A DNA stretch of 64,000 nt, from the NCBI RefSeq assembly GCF_023703085.1, contig NZ_JAMQJY010000007.1, forward strand, positions 1 through 64,000, written 5' to 3'. The translations under genes and the position numbers were made by a program. Below the pieces are notes generated by a model, which was given only the letters and a program-made list of their open reading frames with translations, was not told the DNA's origin and searched no databases. The stretch comes from Alkalicoccobacillus plakortidis (lineage in GTDB: Bacteria > Bacillota > Bacilli > Bacillales > Bacillaceae_D). This document shows positions 18,914 to 28,094 of this stretch, piece by piece (position 1 is the stretch's first letter; each line of letters opens with the position of its first letter).

Positions 18914-18998
18914 GGAGGGGTAGCGAAGTGGCTAAACGCGGCGGACTGTAAATCCGCTCCCTACGGGTTCGGCAGTTCGAATCTGCCCCCCTCCACCA
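18914..18998 (+). tRNA. tRNA-Tyr (GTA)
   Basis: 85 bases with a long variable arm, anticodon loop CTGTAAA (GTA) and encoded CCA. Confidence 0.95.
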
Positions 18999-19013
18999 TT
19001 TTTTTGTTTTTGT

Positions 19014-19088
19014 TGGGCTATAGCCAAGCGGTAAGGCAACGGATTTTGATTCCGTCATTCCCTGGTTCGATCCCAGGTAGCCCAACCA
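19014..19088 (+). tRNA. tRNA-Gln (TTG)
   Basis: Acceptor TGGGCTA/TAGCCCA, anticodon loop TTTTGAT (TTG), encoded CCA. Confidence 0.95.
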
Positions 19089-19109
19089 TTTTTTCTTTCT
19101 CATTAACAT

Positions 19110-19182
19110 GAGCCATTAGCTCAGTTGGTAGAGCATCTGACTTTTAATCAGAGGGTCGAAGGTTCGAATCCTTCATGGCTCA
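19110..19182 (+). tRNA. tRNA-Lys (TTT)
   Basis: Acceptor GAGCCAT/ATGGCTC, anticodon loop CTTTTAA (TTT). CCA is not encoded, unlike the other four. Confidence 0.95.
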
Positions 19183-19218
19183 CTCTTTTTTTACTTTACA
19201 TTTAGATACGTATATAAC

Positions 19219-19257
19219 GAGAAGCCATCTTCTATTTGGAGTATGGCTTCTTTTTTT
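19219..19257 (+). terminator. terminator of the tRNA cluster
   Basis: GAAGCCAT...ATGGCTTC stem followed by TTTTTTT. Confidence 0.85.
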
Positions 19258-19265
19258 GTGCACAA

Positions 19266-19292
19266 TAAAAAAACATCTCGAAGTAGAGATGT
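19266..19292 (-). terminator. terminator of the spo0E-like gene
   Basis: ACATCTC...GAGATGT stem, followed on the minus strand by TTTTTTT. Confidence 0.75.
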
Positions 19293-19300
19293 CTATGTGA

Positions 19301-19462
19301 TCAACCTGCGATGGATTTGTATTCATTAAGTAAATGATCTAGCTCTTGGCTTCTGCTAATAATATCAGGAGAGCTGAGGTCTATTGTGAGTGCCATTACA
19401 TTTAGGTCATGGCGAACTCTTTCTATATTTTTTAAGAGCGTGTGTGTTGTCTTGGAAGTCAT
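19301..19462 (-). CDS. Spo0E-like aspartyl-phosphate phosphatase
   Basis: A 53-residue protein with the family signature SQELDHLLNEY near residues 38-48 on a helical hairpin. Spo0E-type proteins dephosphorylate Spo0A~P and delay sporulation. AAGGGGTGATG precedes the ATG and a terminator follows the stop. Its position between the tRNA cluster and sigW gives no further clue. Confidence 0.85.
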   Translation of the reverse strand: MTSKTTHTLLKNIERVRHDLNVMALTIDLSSPDIISRSQELDHLLNEYKSIAG

Positions 19463-19582
19463 ATCACATCACCCCTTTTCTGGGAAAATAGTCCGATTTT
19501 AGTGTGGACACTTCTTAAGTACCCTCTTTTTGTTCATCTAAACGTCTTTTTTCTGATAAAATAAAAAAGTACATAAAAAATG

Positions 19583-19608
19583 TGAAACTTTTTATTAGCC
19601 GGTACGTA
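19583..19608 (+). promoter_or_regulatory. sigma-W autoregulatory promoter
   Basis: TGAAAC, a 16-base spacer and CGTA, 35 bases before sigW. This is the SigW consensus, so the operon should drive itself. Confidence 0.88.
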
Positions 19609-19642
19609 AACGGTACAGATTGAAGCAGTCAGGGGTATTGCT

Positions 19643-20206
19643 ATGGACACATTAATCAGGAAATTGATAATAGAAGTGAAAAAAGGGGATACAGAATCCT
19701 TTAGTGAACTTGTTGAGTTATTTAAAGACAAAGTTTATCAGGTAGCTTACCGGATGGTTGGTCATCCCCAGGAGGCGCAGGACGTGGCCCAAGAGGCTTT
19801 TTTACGTGCCTATACGAATCTTGATAAATTTGATATGAATCGCAAGTTTTCAACTTGGCTGTTTCGGATCGCAACAAATGTAGCGATTGATCGTCTCAGA
19901 AAGAAGAAGCCAGACTTTCATCTTGAGGATAAGGTGAAAGGAACGGAAGGTTTAACCTATGAGTCGCAGCTTGCAGCTGATCAAGAGCTGCCTGAGGATC
20001 AGGTGGTAACCTTGGAGATGCAGGAATGGATACAATCAGAGATTAATCAGCTGCCGCTTAAGTATCGGTCGGCCATTATTCTTAAATACATGGAGGATCT
20101 CTCACTTAAAGAAATTAGTGAAATCCTTGATATGCCCATCTCAACCGTAAAAACGAGAATTCATCGTGGGCGAGAGGCACTTAGAAAACGAATGAGGAAT
20201 GTATAA
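19643..20206 (+). CDS. sigW: ECF sigma factor SigW
   Basis: A 187-residue ECF sigma factor. Region 2 (ELVELFKDKVYQVAYRMVG, then AQDVAQEAFLRAY and FSTWLFRIATNVAIDRLRKKK) and region 4 (LPLKYRSAIILKYMEDLSLKEI, then PISTVKTRIHRGREALRK) are complete. Length and sequence match B. subtilis SigW, which controls the antibiosis and envelope-stress regulon. A sigma-W promoter lies upstream and the anti-sigma gene follows by 18 bases. Confidence 0.95.
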   Translation: MDTLIRKLIIEVKKGDTESFSELVELFKDKVYQVAYRMVGHPQEAQDVAQEAFLRAYTNLDKFDMNRKFSTWLFRIATNVAIDRLRKKKPDFHLEDKVKGTEGLTYESQLAADQELPEDQVVTLEMQEWIQSEINQLPLKYRSAIILKYMEDLSLKEISEILDMPISTVKTRIHRGREALRKRMRNV

Positions 20207-20224
20207 AGAAGGAGGCATATTTTT

Positions 20225-20854
20225 ATGTCGTGCGAGTCACATGTACAAGGCTTAATTCATAAATATTTAGATGGAGACGCAACGGAAGCAGAGAAGAAAG
20301 AACTCTATCTGCATGTTGAGACCTGTGAAGAATGTGATTTGCATCTTCGTGAGCTAAAGAAAGTTATTGCGTTCACACAAAGCGCATCTCATATAGAAGC
20401 TCCTGCTAACTTTACAGATCAGGTTATGGCAAAACTGCCAGCTAAAAAGCAATCATTCAAATGGAAAAGTCATATAAAAAAGCATCCTATTCTGGTTGCT
20501 GCTGCTATATTCTTTTTATTAATGTCAGCATCTTTTTTCACATCTTGGTCAGGTAACTCAGAAAAAGTAACCGTTTCTGGATCAGGGAATATTCAAATTA
20601 ACAAAGAGACCGGTGTTGTGACGATACCAGAGGGTGAAACAATTGAAGGAGATTTGACCGTTCGTAATGGTCAGCTTGTGGTAGAAGGTAATATTAGAGG
20701 GGATGTTCTTCTTGTGAATAGCAAACCTTATTATGCATCTACCGGGGAAGTAGCTGGTGAAATTGAGGAAGTGAACCAAGCGCTAGAATGGGTTTGGTAT
20801 AATACAAAACATTTCTTCAGCGAAGTAGTATCGGTTTTTGATAAAGATGAATAA
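20225..20854 (+). CDS. rsiW: anti-sigma-W factor RsiW
   Basis: A 209-residue type II membrane protein: an N-terminal zinc anti-sigma domain (HVETCEECDLHL with H-x3-C-x2-C, near residue 30), one membrane helix (about 88-108) and an extracytoplasmic domain rich in beta structure. RsiW holds SigW until PrsW and RasP cleave it under envelope stress. Good RBS (AAGGAGG). Confidence 0.93.
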   Translation: MSCESHVQGLIHKYLDGDATEAEKKELYLHVETCEECDLHLRELKKVIAFTQSASHIEAPANFTDQVMAKLPAKKQSFKWKSHIKKHPILVAAAIFFLLMSASFFTSWSGNSEKVTVSGSGNIQINKETGVVTIPEGETIEGDLTVRNGQLVVEGNIRGDVLLVNSKPYYASTGEVAGEIEEVNQALEWVWYNTKHFFSEVVSVFDKDE

Positions 20855-20864
20855 CTAAGTAGTT

Positions 20865-20897
20865 AAAAAATCTTCACCTAGATGGTGGAGATTTTTT
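20865..20897 (+). terminator. terminator after rsiW
   Basis: AAAATCTTCACC...GGTGGAGATTTTTT hairpin. Confidence 0.85.
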
Positions 20898-21080
20898 GTT
20901 GCGAGCCTGTTATACCACAGTTTTCCACATCTTCTCATGCCACTTCTGTCTCAAATAGTGAGATTATATGGTATAATGAGGCAGCAATTGTCGTATGGTA
21001 AGCATATAGAAAAGAGGACAGGCTATCTTTTTGTCATGTTCGTATGTTTTGAGTAGATTGATTTGTTTGGAGGAAAGGCA

Positions 21081-21926
21081 ATGCAGGCTATGCTTCCGTT
21101 TGATTTGCCATTTGAAAATGTCGGATGGCTGAGTTACTTCGGCCAAATTATTGATATATTGCTTGTGACGTATGTGATCTACAAGCTGATTATGATTATA
21201 AGAGGGACCCGAGCGGTTCAGTTAGTAAAAGGAATTACGGTTATTTTGATTGTATGGTTTATTAGTGGGTTCTTTGGGCTAAGGACACTTGAGTTTATTA
21301 TGTCGCAAACGCTCACCTATGGACTGCTCGCGATTATTATCATCTTCCAGCCAGAGTTGAGAAGAGGACTTGAGCAGCTTGGTAGAGGTCGTTTTTTTGC
21401 TAGTCGAACAACGCCTAAAAATGAGCCAGTACAGAAATCAATAGATGCCATCATTAAATCATGTACATACATGGGTAAAAGACGGATCGGCGCTCTGATC
21501 TCCATTGAGAGGGAAACCGGTTTAAGTGATTATGCAGAAACGGGAATTTCGATGAATGCAGATCTTACGTCTGAGCTTCTCATCAATATTTTTATACCCA
21601 ATACACCACTTCACGACGGAGCTGTTATCTTAAAGGACCAAACGATTCTGGCTTCTGGCTGTTACTTGCCTTTGTCTGAAAATCCATTCATTTCAAAGGA
21701 ATTAGGGACAAGGCACCGTGCTGCCCTTGGGGTAAGTGAAGTGACAGACTGTATTACCATTATTGTCTCTGAGGAAACAGGGAATATTTCTGTGACAAAA
21801 AATGCGGATCTTCACCGTGATTTGTCGGAGGAGCAGCTACGTGAAATTTTAGAAAAAGAAATGCTCTCTGATGACAAGGCATCAACTCAATCACGCTTTA
21901 AGTGGGGAGGTAAGAAAAATGGATAG
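21081..21926 (+). CDS. cdaA: diadenylate cyclase CdaA
   Basis: A 281-residue protein: three N-terminal membrane helices and a DAC domain with LHDGAVIL (DGA motif, near residue 180) and RHRAALGVSE (RHR motif, near 212). It makes c-di-AMP from ATP. It is first in the conserved cdaA-cdaR-glmM operon that ties c-di-AMP to wall precursor supply. The ATG at 21081 with GGAGGAAAGG is preferred to a TTG 18 bases earlier. It overlaps cdaR by eight bases. Confidence 0.95.
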   Translation: MQAMLPFDLPFENVGWLSYFGQIIDILLVTYVIYKLIMIIRGTRAVQLVKGITVILIVWFISGFFGLRTLEFIMSQTLTYGLLAIIIIFQPELRRGLEQLGRGRFFASRTTPKNEPVQKSIDAIIKSCTYMGKRRIGALISIERETGLSDYAETGISMNADLTSELLINIFIPNTPLHDGAVILKDQTILASGCYLPLSENPFISKELGTRHRAALGVSEVTDCITIIVSEETGNISVTKNADLHRDLSEEQLREILEKEMLSDDKASTQSRFKWGGKKNG

Positions 21927-23157
21927 GTTGTTCAATAGCCATTGGTTTGTACGCGTCATCGCTTTTTTTGTAGCGTTAATGCTATTTGCCATGGTCAACC
22001 AGGACAACCTTGGCAATCAGCCGAGTGTGCTGCCGACCATTAGCAACAGCTCTTATACACTTGAAGAAGTTGAATTACAGGTCAATTATAATGAGGATGA
22101 GTTTGTCTTAACAGATGCCCCGTCTACGGTTCAAATTAACCTAAGTGGGTCAAGAAGTGCACTTGCGTACTTTCAGATGATGAGACCAGCTTATGAAGTG
22201 TTTGTCGATGCAACCGAGCTTGAAGAAGGTACACATCGTGCCCAGATTCAATACCGTGGATTTCCGAGTGAACTATCGGTTTCGGTCACACCAACTACCG
22301 CAAACATTGAGCTTCAGGAAATCCAGACCTCTTCTTTCCCGGTTCAGGTTGATCTAATTAATACGGATAATGTGGAAGAAGGCTATACAGTTGGAACCCC
22401 CATTGTAACGCCAATTAATGTTGATGTTACAAATGCCAGAGAGTGGCTCTCGTATGTCGAATCTGCAAAAGTATTTGTAGATATGGATGGTGCAGATGGT
22501 ACAGTGGAAGACGAATATCCTGTACATATTTATAACTCTGATGGTTTAGAGCTTGAGATGGATTCAAATCCGAATTTTGTTTCGGTAAGAGTTCCAGTTA
22601 CAAGCCCGAATAAAATGGTTCCCGTTAACATAAAACGCACAGGTAAACTTAAAGCTGGATTGAGCATTGAAAATATTGAGCTTGAACCAGGTGATGTTAC
22701 CGTTTATGGGCCTAGTGATTATATTGAGAATCTGGAATCATTAGGTGGGGTTGAAATTGATCTTAGCAAAATTGACGAATCTACCACTGTAGAGCTTGAA
22801 ATCCCGGTTCCAGAAGGGGCAGAGCGTGTGGAACCGGAATCCATCTCAGTAGATGTGACAGTTGGCGAAGAGGAAGAACGTGAACTTTCAAGTGTTCCGT
22901 TAACCATCATGGGAACATCTGATGATAAAACAGCTGTTTTTCAGACGGAACAGCCCGCTTTAATTAACGTGACTGCTTTTGGAACAGAGGATCAATTAAA
23001 CCGTATGAGCACCTCTGACTTTCAGGCATATGTTGATATTAGTGAGGCATCTGCAGGGAATAAGGAATTGCCAATTGAATTTAATGGACCACAAAATATT
23101 CGATTTGAAACAGAAGACTCAGATGCATTACTGACAATAACGGATGAGTCGGAGTAG
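21919..23157 (+). CDS. cdaR: CdaA regulator CdaR (YbbR-domain protein)
   Basis: A 412-residue protein with one N-terminal membrane helix (about residues 7-25) and about four YbbR repeats outside the membrane. CdaR modulates CdaA activity. The ATG at 21919 has GGGGAGG upstream; the longer frame begins inside cdaA and lacks an RBS. Confidence 0.92.
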   Translation: MDRLFNSHWFVRVIAFFVALMLFAMVNQDNLGNQPSVLPTISNSSYTLEEVELQVNYNEDEFVLTDAPSTVQINLSGSRSALAYFQMMRPAYEVFVDATELEEGTHRAQIQYRGFPSELSVSVTPTTANIELQEIQTSSFPVQVDLINTDNVEEGYTVGTPIVTPINVDVTNAREWLSYVESAKVFVDMDGADGTVEDEYPVHIYNSDGLELEMDSNPNFVSVRVPVTSPNKMVPVNIKRTGKLKAGLSIENIELEPGDVTVYGPSDYIENLESLGGVEIDLSKIDESTTVELEIPVPEGAERVEPESISVDVTVGEEEERELSSVPLTIMGTSDDKTAVFQTEQPALINVTAFGTEDQLNRMSTSDFQAYVDISEASAGNKELPIEFNGPQNIRFETEDSDALLTITDESE

Positions 23158-23179
23158 CAGAGTCGAAGGAGCGATGACA

Positions 23180-24532
23180 ATGGGAACATATTTTGGAACG
23201 GACGGTGTCAGGGGAGTAGCCAATACAGAGCTTACTCCCGAACTGGCCTTTAAATTAGGAAGAATAGGCGGGCATGTCTTAACGCAACACAGCGAAGGGC
23301 AACCACGTGTATTGATTGGTAGAGATACAAGAATCTCAGGGGAAATGCTCGAAAGTGCCTTAGTGGCCGGACTTCTTTCTATCGGAGCAGAAGTTATGCG
23401 ACTCGGTGTAATTTCGACGCCAGGAGTAGCTTATTTAACAAAAAATATTAGTGCGGACGCAGGCGTTATGATTTCCGCTTCACATAATCCAGTACCAGAC
23501 AACGGAATCAAATTCTTTGGACCGGACGGATTTAAGTTAAAGGATGAGCAAGAAGCCGAGATTGAAGCTTTACTTGATGCAGAAGAGGATACTCTTCCTC
23601 GCCCAACAGGTGGAGCACTTGGTCAAACGAATGACTATTTTGAGGGTGGACATAAATACATTCAATTCCTTAAGCAGACAGTAGAGGAAGACTTCACAGG
23701 AATTCATGTGGCGCTTGATTGTGCAAATGGAGCGGCATCTACTTTGGCGCGCCATATATTTGCTGACTTAGATGCAGATATCTCAGCCATGGGAAGCACA
23801 CCAAACGGAGTCAACATCAACGAGGACTGTGGATCCACTCATCCAGAAAAGCTGGCTGCATTTTTACAAGAAAAAGAAGCAGATATCGGCTTAGCCTTTG
23901 ATGGTGATGCAGACCGTTTAATCGCAGTGGATGAAAACGGACAAATCGTTGATGGCGATAAAATCATGTATATCTGTGCGAAGTATTTCAAAGAACACGG
24001 ACGCTTAAATAACAGCACCGTTGTCACCACAGTCATGAGTAACCTAGGCTTTTACAAAGCCCTTGAAGAAGCAGGCATTGATACCAAACAAACAAGTGTC
24101 GGTGACCGATACGTTATGGAAGAAATGCGCAAAGGTAGCTTTAACCTAGGTGGAGAGCAATCTGGACACATCATTTTCCTTGATTACATCACAACAGGAG
24201 ACGGAATTTTATCTGCCCTGCAATTGGTAAACATCATGAAAATGACCGGCAAAAAACTATCCGAGCTAGCAGAACCAATGCAAGTATTCCCACAGCAACT
24301 GGTTAACATTCGTGTAACCGATAAGCATGCTGTAGAAGACAATGCATTAGTAAAAGCAGCGATCGAAAAAGTAGAAGAAGAAATGAACGGCAACGGACGT
24401 GTACTCGTGCGCCCATCCGGAACCGAACCACTTGTACGCGTGATGGTCGAAGCGGAAACCGAAGAAAAATGTAACCAATTTGTAGAAGACATCGCAGCCG
24501 TAGTACGTGCTGAGATGGGATTAGCAGAATAA
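23180..24532 (+). CDS. glmM: phosphoglucosamine mutase GlmM
   Basis: A 450-residue phosphohexomutase: TDGVRGVAN at the start, the phosphoserine loop [15 protein letters not shown] (near residue 97), the metal loop [13 protein letters not shown] and the sugar loop GGEQSGHI, then the phosphate-binding [12 protein letters not shown]. It makes GlcN-1-P for peptidoglycan. AGGAG is eight bases from the ATG at 23180, which is why I prefer it to the ATG at 23174. Confidence 0.95.
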   Translation: MGTYFGTDGVRGVANTELTPELAFKLGRIGGHVLTQHSEGQPRVLIGRDTRISGEMLESALVAGLLSIGAEVMRLGVISTPGVAYLTKNISADAGVMISASHNPVPDNGIKFFGPDGFKLKDEQEAEIEALLDAEEDTLPRPTGGALGQTNDYFEGGHKYIQFLKQTVEEDFTGIHVALDCANGAASTLARHIFADLDADISAMGSTPNGVNINEDCGSTHPEKLAAFLQEKEADIGLAFDGDADRLIAVDENGQIVDGDKIMYICAKYFKEHGRLNNSTVVTTVMSNLGFYKALEEAGIDTKQTSVGDRYVMEEMRKGSFNLGGEQSGHIIFLDYITTGDGILSALQLVNIMKMTGKKLSELAEPMQVFPQQLVNIRVTDKHAVEDNALVKAAIEKVEEEMNGNGRVLVRPSGTEPLVRVMVEAETEEKCNQFVEDIAAVVRAEMGLAE

Positions 24533-24546
24533 GCCATTATAAATAG

Positions 24547-24590
24547 AGAACCGTCCTCTTGCCCATTTTGGGTGAGAGGACGGTTTTTTT
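24547..24590 (+). terminator. terminator of the cdaA operon
   Basis: AACCGTCCTCT...AGAGGACGGTT stem followed by TTTTTTT. Confidence 0.92.
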
Positions 24591-24653
24591 GTGTTTGGCA
24601 GGAAAGAGAGAGGGGATTCAAGAATACCCTAAACATAATGGAGGTGGATAACA

Positions 24654-24983
24654 ATGATTAGACTCTTAAAATGGGGAGCGATCTTGTTATTTTTATTCGT
24701 CATACTTATACCGGTAAGTATTTGGGGTTATGTGTCGTATCAACTCAACTCAATAGAAAACCAAACAATAGATCAACTGCTTCATGAAGGCTATTTTGAT
24801 GAAGAAATGATGGCAGTAGAAGGAACATTTAAGTATGGGTTAGGTTTCACTGCAGAGGTCTATTTTAAAGACGAACCACACGTCAATTATAACTACATAA
24901 AAAGAGGTGAAGAGATCATTAATTCAGGTCCATATGAAACACTTGAAGCATATAGTCCAGAGCCCAAACGGTTTACGCAATGA
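24654..24983 (+). CDS. DUF3139-like membrane-anchored protein
   Basis: A 109-residue protein with one N-terminal hydrophobic helix (residues 9-29) and an extracellular domain that resembles DUF3139 small proteins. GGAGGTGG precedes the ATG. A second protein of this type is encoded at 51955-52299. Function unknown. Confidence 0.65.
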   Translation: MIRLLKWGAILLFLFVILIPVSIWGYVSYQLNSIENQTIDQLLHEGYFDEEMMAVEGTFKYGLGFTAEVYFKDEPHVNYNYIKRGEEIINSGPYETLEAYSPEPKRFTQ

Positions 24984-25094
24984 GCGGGAAAGGAGGGACT
25001 ATGAGCTTTCGGAGCATAAAACATATCTCTACTAAAAAGCTTGGTACCAAAATCATTAGGAACTATAATAAAAGGAAAACCTAAGGAGAATTTG

Positions 25095-25544
25095 ATGAAT
25101 AATCCAATTAGATGCTTGCTCCTCCTATCACTTTTGCTCTTATCCGGTTGTTTTAACGACTCTAGCTCTGTAAAGTCAGAATTAAATTCCACCGCATGTT
25201 CTGAATTTGATCGAGAACCTTTTGTTTTTGTTAAGGCGGTTGAAAGTGTGGACTTACTTGCACATGTAAAAATCGGCGAACTCCACGCGGTAGTTGATGA
25301 CTATGGTATTGTTGCACCGATTTTTCAAGTAGAGATTTTAGACGTTTTAAAAGGAGAACCGGTAGAGGGAACGATCACGGTTTATCAGGAAAAAGAATGT
25401 GATTTCGCCCTTTTTGAAGAGGGAGAAGAATGGGTTCTCTTCTTAAATGAAATGGATGGCGACATTGAGGCGGACTATGGGATTAAAGGGTCAAAATATG
25501 GGGTTTTTCGAATTGATGATAGTGTGATTGAAGGATTAAGATAG
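25095..25544 (+). CDS. small lipoprotein, paralogue A
   Basis: A 149-residue protein with a lipoprotein signal (MNNPIRCLLLLSLLLLSGC). The mature part has an N-terminal SACSEFD-type Cys and a C-terminal FEEGEEWVLFLNEMDG stretch, a pattern seen in small Bacillus surface lipoproteins of unknown role. AAGGAG precedes the ATG at 25095; the longer frame from 25041 lacks an RBS and a signal. A close paralogue lies at 26084-26516. Confidence 0.75.
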   Translation: MNNPIRCLLLLSLLLLSGCFNDSSSVKSELNSTACSEFDREPFVFVKAVESVDLLAHVKIGELHAVVDDYGIVAPIFQVEILDVLKGEPVEGTITVYQEKECDFALFEEGEEWVLFLNEMDGDIEADYGIKGSKYGVFRIDDSVIEGLR

Positions 25545-25557
25545 GGGTTACGAGAAG

Positions 25558-26058
25558 ATGAGGGATCTAAAAACATTGCACAAAATGCAACCAGTAACGG
25601 ATATTCTGTTTGCGGCTATTGAAGAAAATTATCAAAGGCTTCGATTAATTGTTGAGGGAATGAACCAACAGCTACTAGATTTTAAAGGAAGCACTGGAAC
25701 AGAGAATAGTATAGCTCAACTAATTAAACATCTATCCTATGTTGATATTCTTTGGCTATATCGATTTAAAGATGAGAGACTACCCGAACATCTCGAAATA
25801 AAGTATGGTCCAATGTTAGATCTTACTGGAGAAATACCACTTATTTCAGAAGTGTCGCTTCATGTTTTATTAGAAGAGTATGATCAGGTTATTATCGAAC
25901 TAAAGGACTTCTGTCTGAGATTATCAGATTCAGAATTAGAAAGAATAGTTGATTATGATGGGGAACAAGTAACTATCCGCTTGGGGCTCTGGCATCTCGC
26001 CGACCACAGCAGATACCACCAAGCGCATATCAATATGCTGAAGAAGCAGTATAAGTAA
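25558..26058 (+). CDS. DinB-family protein
   Basis: A 166-residue four-helix protein of the DinB/YfiT-like group. The metal-binding His triad is readable as KHLSYVD (near residue 61), and WHLADHSRYHQAH near the C-terminus. Such proteins are often thiol-dependent enzymes or have unknown roles. It starts 13 bases after lipoprotein A, so it may be cotranscribed. Confidence 0.75.
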   Translation: MRDLKTLHKMQPVTDILFAAIEENYQRLRLIVEGMNQQLLDFKGSTGTENSIAQLIKHLSYVDILWLYRFKDERLPEHLEIKYGPMLDLTGEIPLISEVSLHVLLEEYDQVIIELKDFCLRLSDSELERIVDYDGEQVTIRLGLWHLADHSRYHQAHINMLKKQYK

Positions 26059-26083
26059 TCATTCAGTGGAAGTGGGGAACTAG

Positions 26084-26516
26084 ATGAAAAATCTAACCTA
26101 TTTTCTATCATTAGTATCAATTGTAATTTTGACTGGCTGTTCCGATAAGGCAATATTTAATAACTCTGCATGTGCAGAATTCGAGATTGATGAGTTTATA
26201 TTTGATGAGGCGGTAGAAGACGTTGACCTAATTGCTCATGTGAAAATAAACGAGATTGTTGGCATACAAAAGAGCGAACCACCAAGCTGCCATATTCGAA
26301 GCCGATTTGATAGAAGTTATTAAAGGTGAAACAGACAAAGAAAAAATAAAGATTTTGCAAGAGAAACAGTGTAGATTTGATCCATTTGAAGAGGGAGAGG
26401 AATGGGTCCTCTTTTTAAATGAAACAGTGGATCTCCCAAAAGCAGACTATTGGATAGAAGGATCTCATCAAGGTGTTTTTTCGGTTGATAATAAGAAGAT
26501 AGAGGGACTTAGGTGA
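26084..26516 (+). CDS. small lipoprotein, paralogue B (frameshifted)
   Basis: A paralogue of the protein at 25095: lipobox LTGC, then CAEFEIDEFIFDEAVEDVDL and FEEGEEWVLFLNE. A break at 26282-26287 (CCAAGC) is mended by reading CCAGC, giving KSEPPAAIFEADLIEVIKG and a 143-residue protein of the same plan. GTGGGG precedes the ATG at 26084. Confidence 0.75.
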
Positions 26517-26545
26517 TAGAAGGGGAGGTATAGGTGACGCTGGCA

Positions 26546-26630
26546 GGCCAAAGAGTCGTGATAATAGGCCAAAGTTAGAGCGATAGGCCAAATTGCAAAG
26601 GTGACGAGCCTAAATTGAAATCTAACATTC
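26546..26630. repeat. short array of degenerate 19-21 bp repeats
   Basis: The word GGCCA(AA) recurs at 26546, 26567 and 26586, and a diverged AGCCTAAA at 26607. Spacing is 19-21 bases. The array sits just after a stop codon, as do the arrays at 15911 and 37101. The rest of the gap to 26870 has one hairpin and nothing else that I can name. Confidence 0.6.
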
Positions 26631-26796
26631 CAAGTTCGCCTCTAATTCGCAGGATATTAAGTTTCCTAGCCCGGTTAATTCAGCTTTGGTTAGTCAGAAA
26701 ATGAGAAGGTACCTCATCTTTTAGGGGGAATAATATCGTCCAATGATTGATTTGAAAAAGGAAACCCGTTGGATCATAGACTGAGTTTTAAATTAG

Positions 26797-26832
26797 ACCG
26801 TTATTGAGTATATAACTCGATGACGGTTTTAT
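26797..26832 (+). terminator. hairpin, probable terminator
   Basis: ACCGTTATTGAGT...ACTCGATGACGGT stem followed by TTTAT. Confidence 0.55.
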
Positions 26833-26877
26833 ATGCTTTTACACAGACCTATCTAGCTACTTTAGAAATCTTAAGGA

Positions 26878-26894
26878 TTTCTTTGCGATTTCTT
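26878..26894 (+). promoter_or_regulatory. putative VanR-type binding site
   Basis: TTTCTTTGCGATTTCTT holds two TTTCTT words 11 bases apart, the spacing of OmpR-family sites. It lies about 45 bases before the carboxypeptidase gene. A longer version occurs ahead of the ligase gene at 29271. Confidence 0.5.
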
Positions 26895-26936
26895 ATGTTT
26901 TAATCGTTAAGCTCTGTTCATAAGGAGCTGATGGGC

Positions 26937-27866
26937 ATGATTAAAAGATTGATGACGATAGGTTGTTTTGGGTTAGGGCTATTACTATTTTTAACACCTA
27001 ATCTTCAAGCTGATAATGGACCGACATTACTGTTCGATCTGAATAAGGATAAGAATCTTATTGAATCAGAGATTAACAAGGCTGTACCTGTTGCGAGTAT
27101 TTCGAAAATGATGACAGAGTATCTTGTTCTGGAAGAGCTAGAAGCTGGCACGATTGCATGGGAAGATACCGTTCATATAAGTGAGGCAGCAAGTAGCAAA
27201 GAGGGTGCAAGAATTGATATTTCGGAAGGGGATGTTGTTTCAGTCCGTGATTTGTATATGGCTATGCTCTTACCCTCTGCAAATAACGCAACAACTGCGT
27301 TAGCTGAGTATATTGCTGGTAGTGAAATAGCTTTTACTGATCGAATGAACAAAAAGGCACAGGCACTTGGCTTAACAAATACAAGCTTTGTAAATCCAAC
27401 CGGGCTTACAGAGATAGATAAAGGAAGTAATCAAATGAGCGCACAGGATGTTGCGCTGTTAGCAAAAGCCTTAATAAATGATTTTCCTAAAGTTCTTCAG
27501 GATACATCTAGATCTTCGTATACGCTTGCTTATTCAAATGAACGTGTTCATACAACTAATAATATGTTAACGAAACCTACACTGGCTTTTGATGGACTTG
27601 ATGGATTAAAGACAGGTTACACAGATGAAGCCGGGTATTGTTTTGTGGGAACGGCAGAAAGGGATGGAAAACGGTATATATCTGTTGTGTTAGGGACTTC
27701 ACATTACGACTCGCGTTTTATGAAAACTCAGAAGTTGTTTTCACACGCGTTTAATCAGCGGTACGTTCCTTCATTAGAGGCTTCTATTGTAAAGTGGAGA
27801 GACGTTGGAATAGCGCTATGGAATGAATCCAAAAATGATATGATAGGGGTGTATGAAACGGATTGA
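26937..27866 (+). CDS. serine-type D-alanyl-D-alanine carboxypeptidase (VanY-like role)
   Basis: A 309-residue secreted peptidase of family S11. There is a signal peptide (residues 1-25). Catalytic motifs are SISK (54-57), SAN (114-116) and KTG (in LKTGYTDEAGYC, near 220). The usual C-terminal beta domain of PBP5-type proteins is absent, so it is short for the family. The ATG at 26937 is nine bases from AAGGAG; the ATG at 26931 is too close. It should trim the last D-Ala from wall stem peptides. Its place at the head of the Van-like cluster suggests it removes D-Ala-ending precursors, a job VanY does with zinc in known clusters. Confidence 0.85.
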   Translation: MIKRLMTIGCFGLGLLLFLTPNLQADNGPTLLFDLNKDKNLIESEINKAVPVASISKMMTEYLVLEELEAGTIAWEDTVHISEAASSKEGARIDISEGDVVSVRDLYMAMLLPSANNATTALAEYIAGSEIAFTDRMNKKAQALGLTNTSFVNPTGLTEIDKGSNQMSAQDVALLAKALINDFPKVLQDTSRSSYTLAYSNERVHTTNNMLTKPTLAFDGLDGLKTGYTDEAGYCFVGTAERDGKRYISVVLGTSHYDSRFMKTQKLFSHAFNQRYVPSLEASIVKWRDVGIALWNESKNDMIGVYETD

Positions 27867-28094
27867 GCTATTGTAGACGTGTAAGTCATAAATATGGTCT
27901 GTTGTTTTGCTAGTCTGACGCTTGATCGTGTTGAGATTCGGAGCGGGTTCAGTAAGTTTACTTGGAGTAACACGATGGGATAGTTGTACAATCTTTGAAG
28001 GCTTAGTTCTCCAGGCAAACTGTCAGTTACATTATCTTTATGCTGGTGTACCAGGCAAAGTCAGTAAACTACCTTTAAGGAAAGGAAGAGATTA

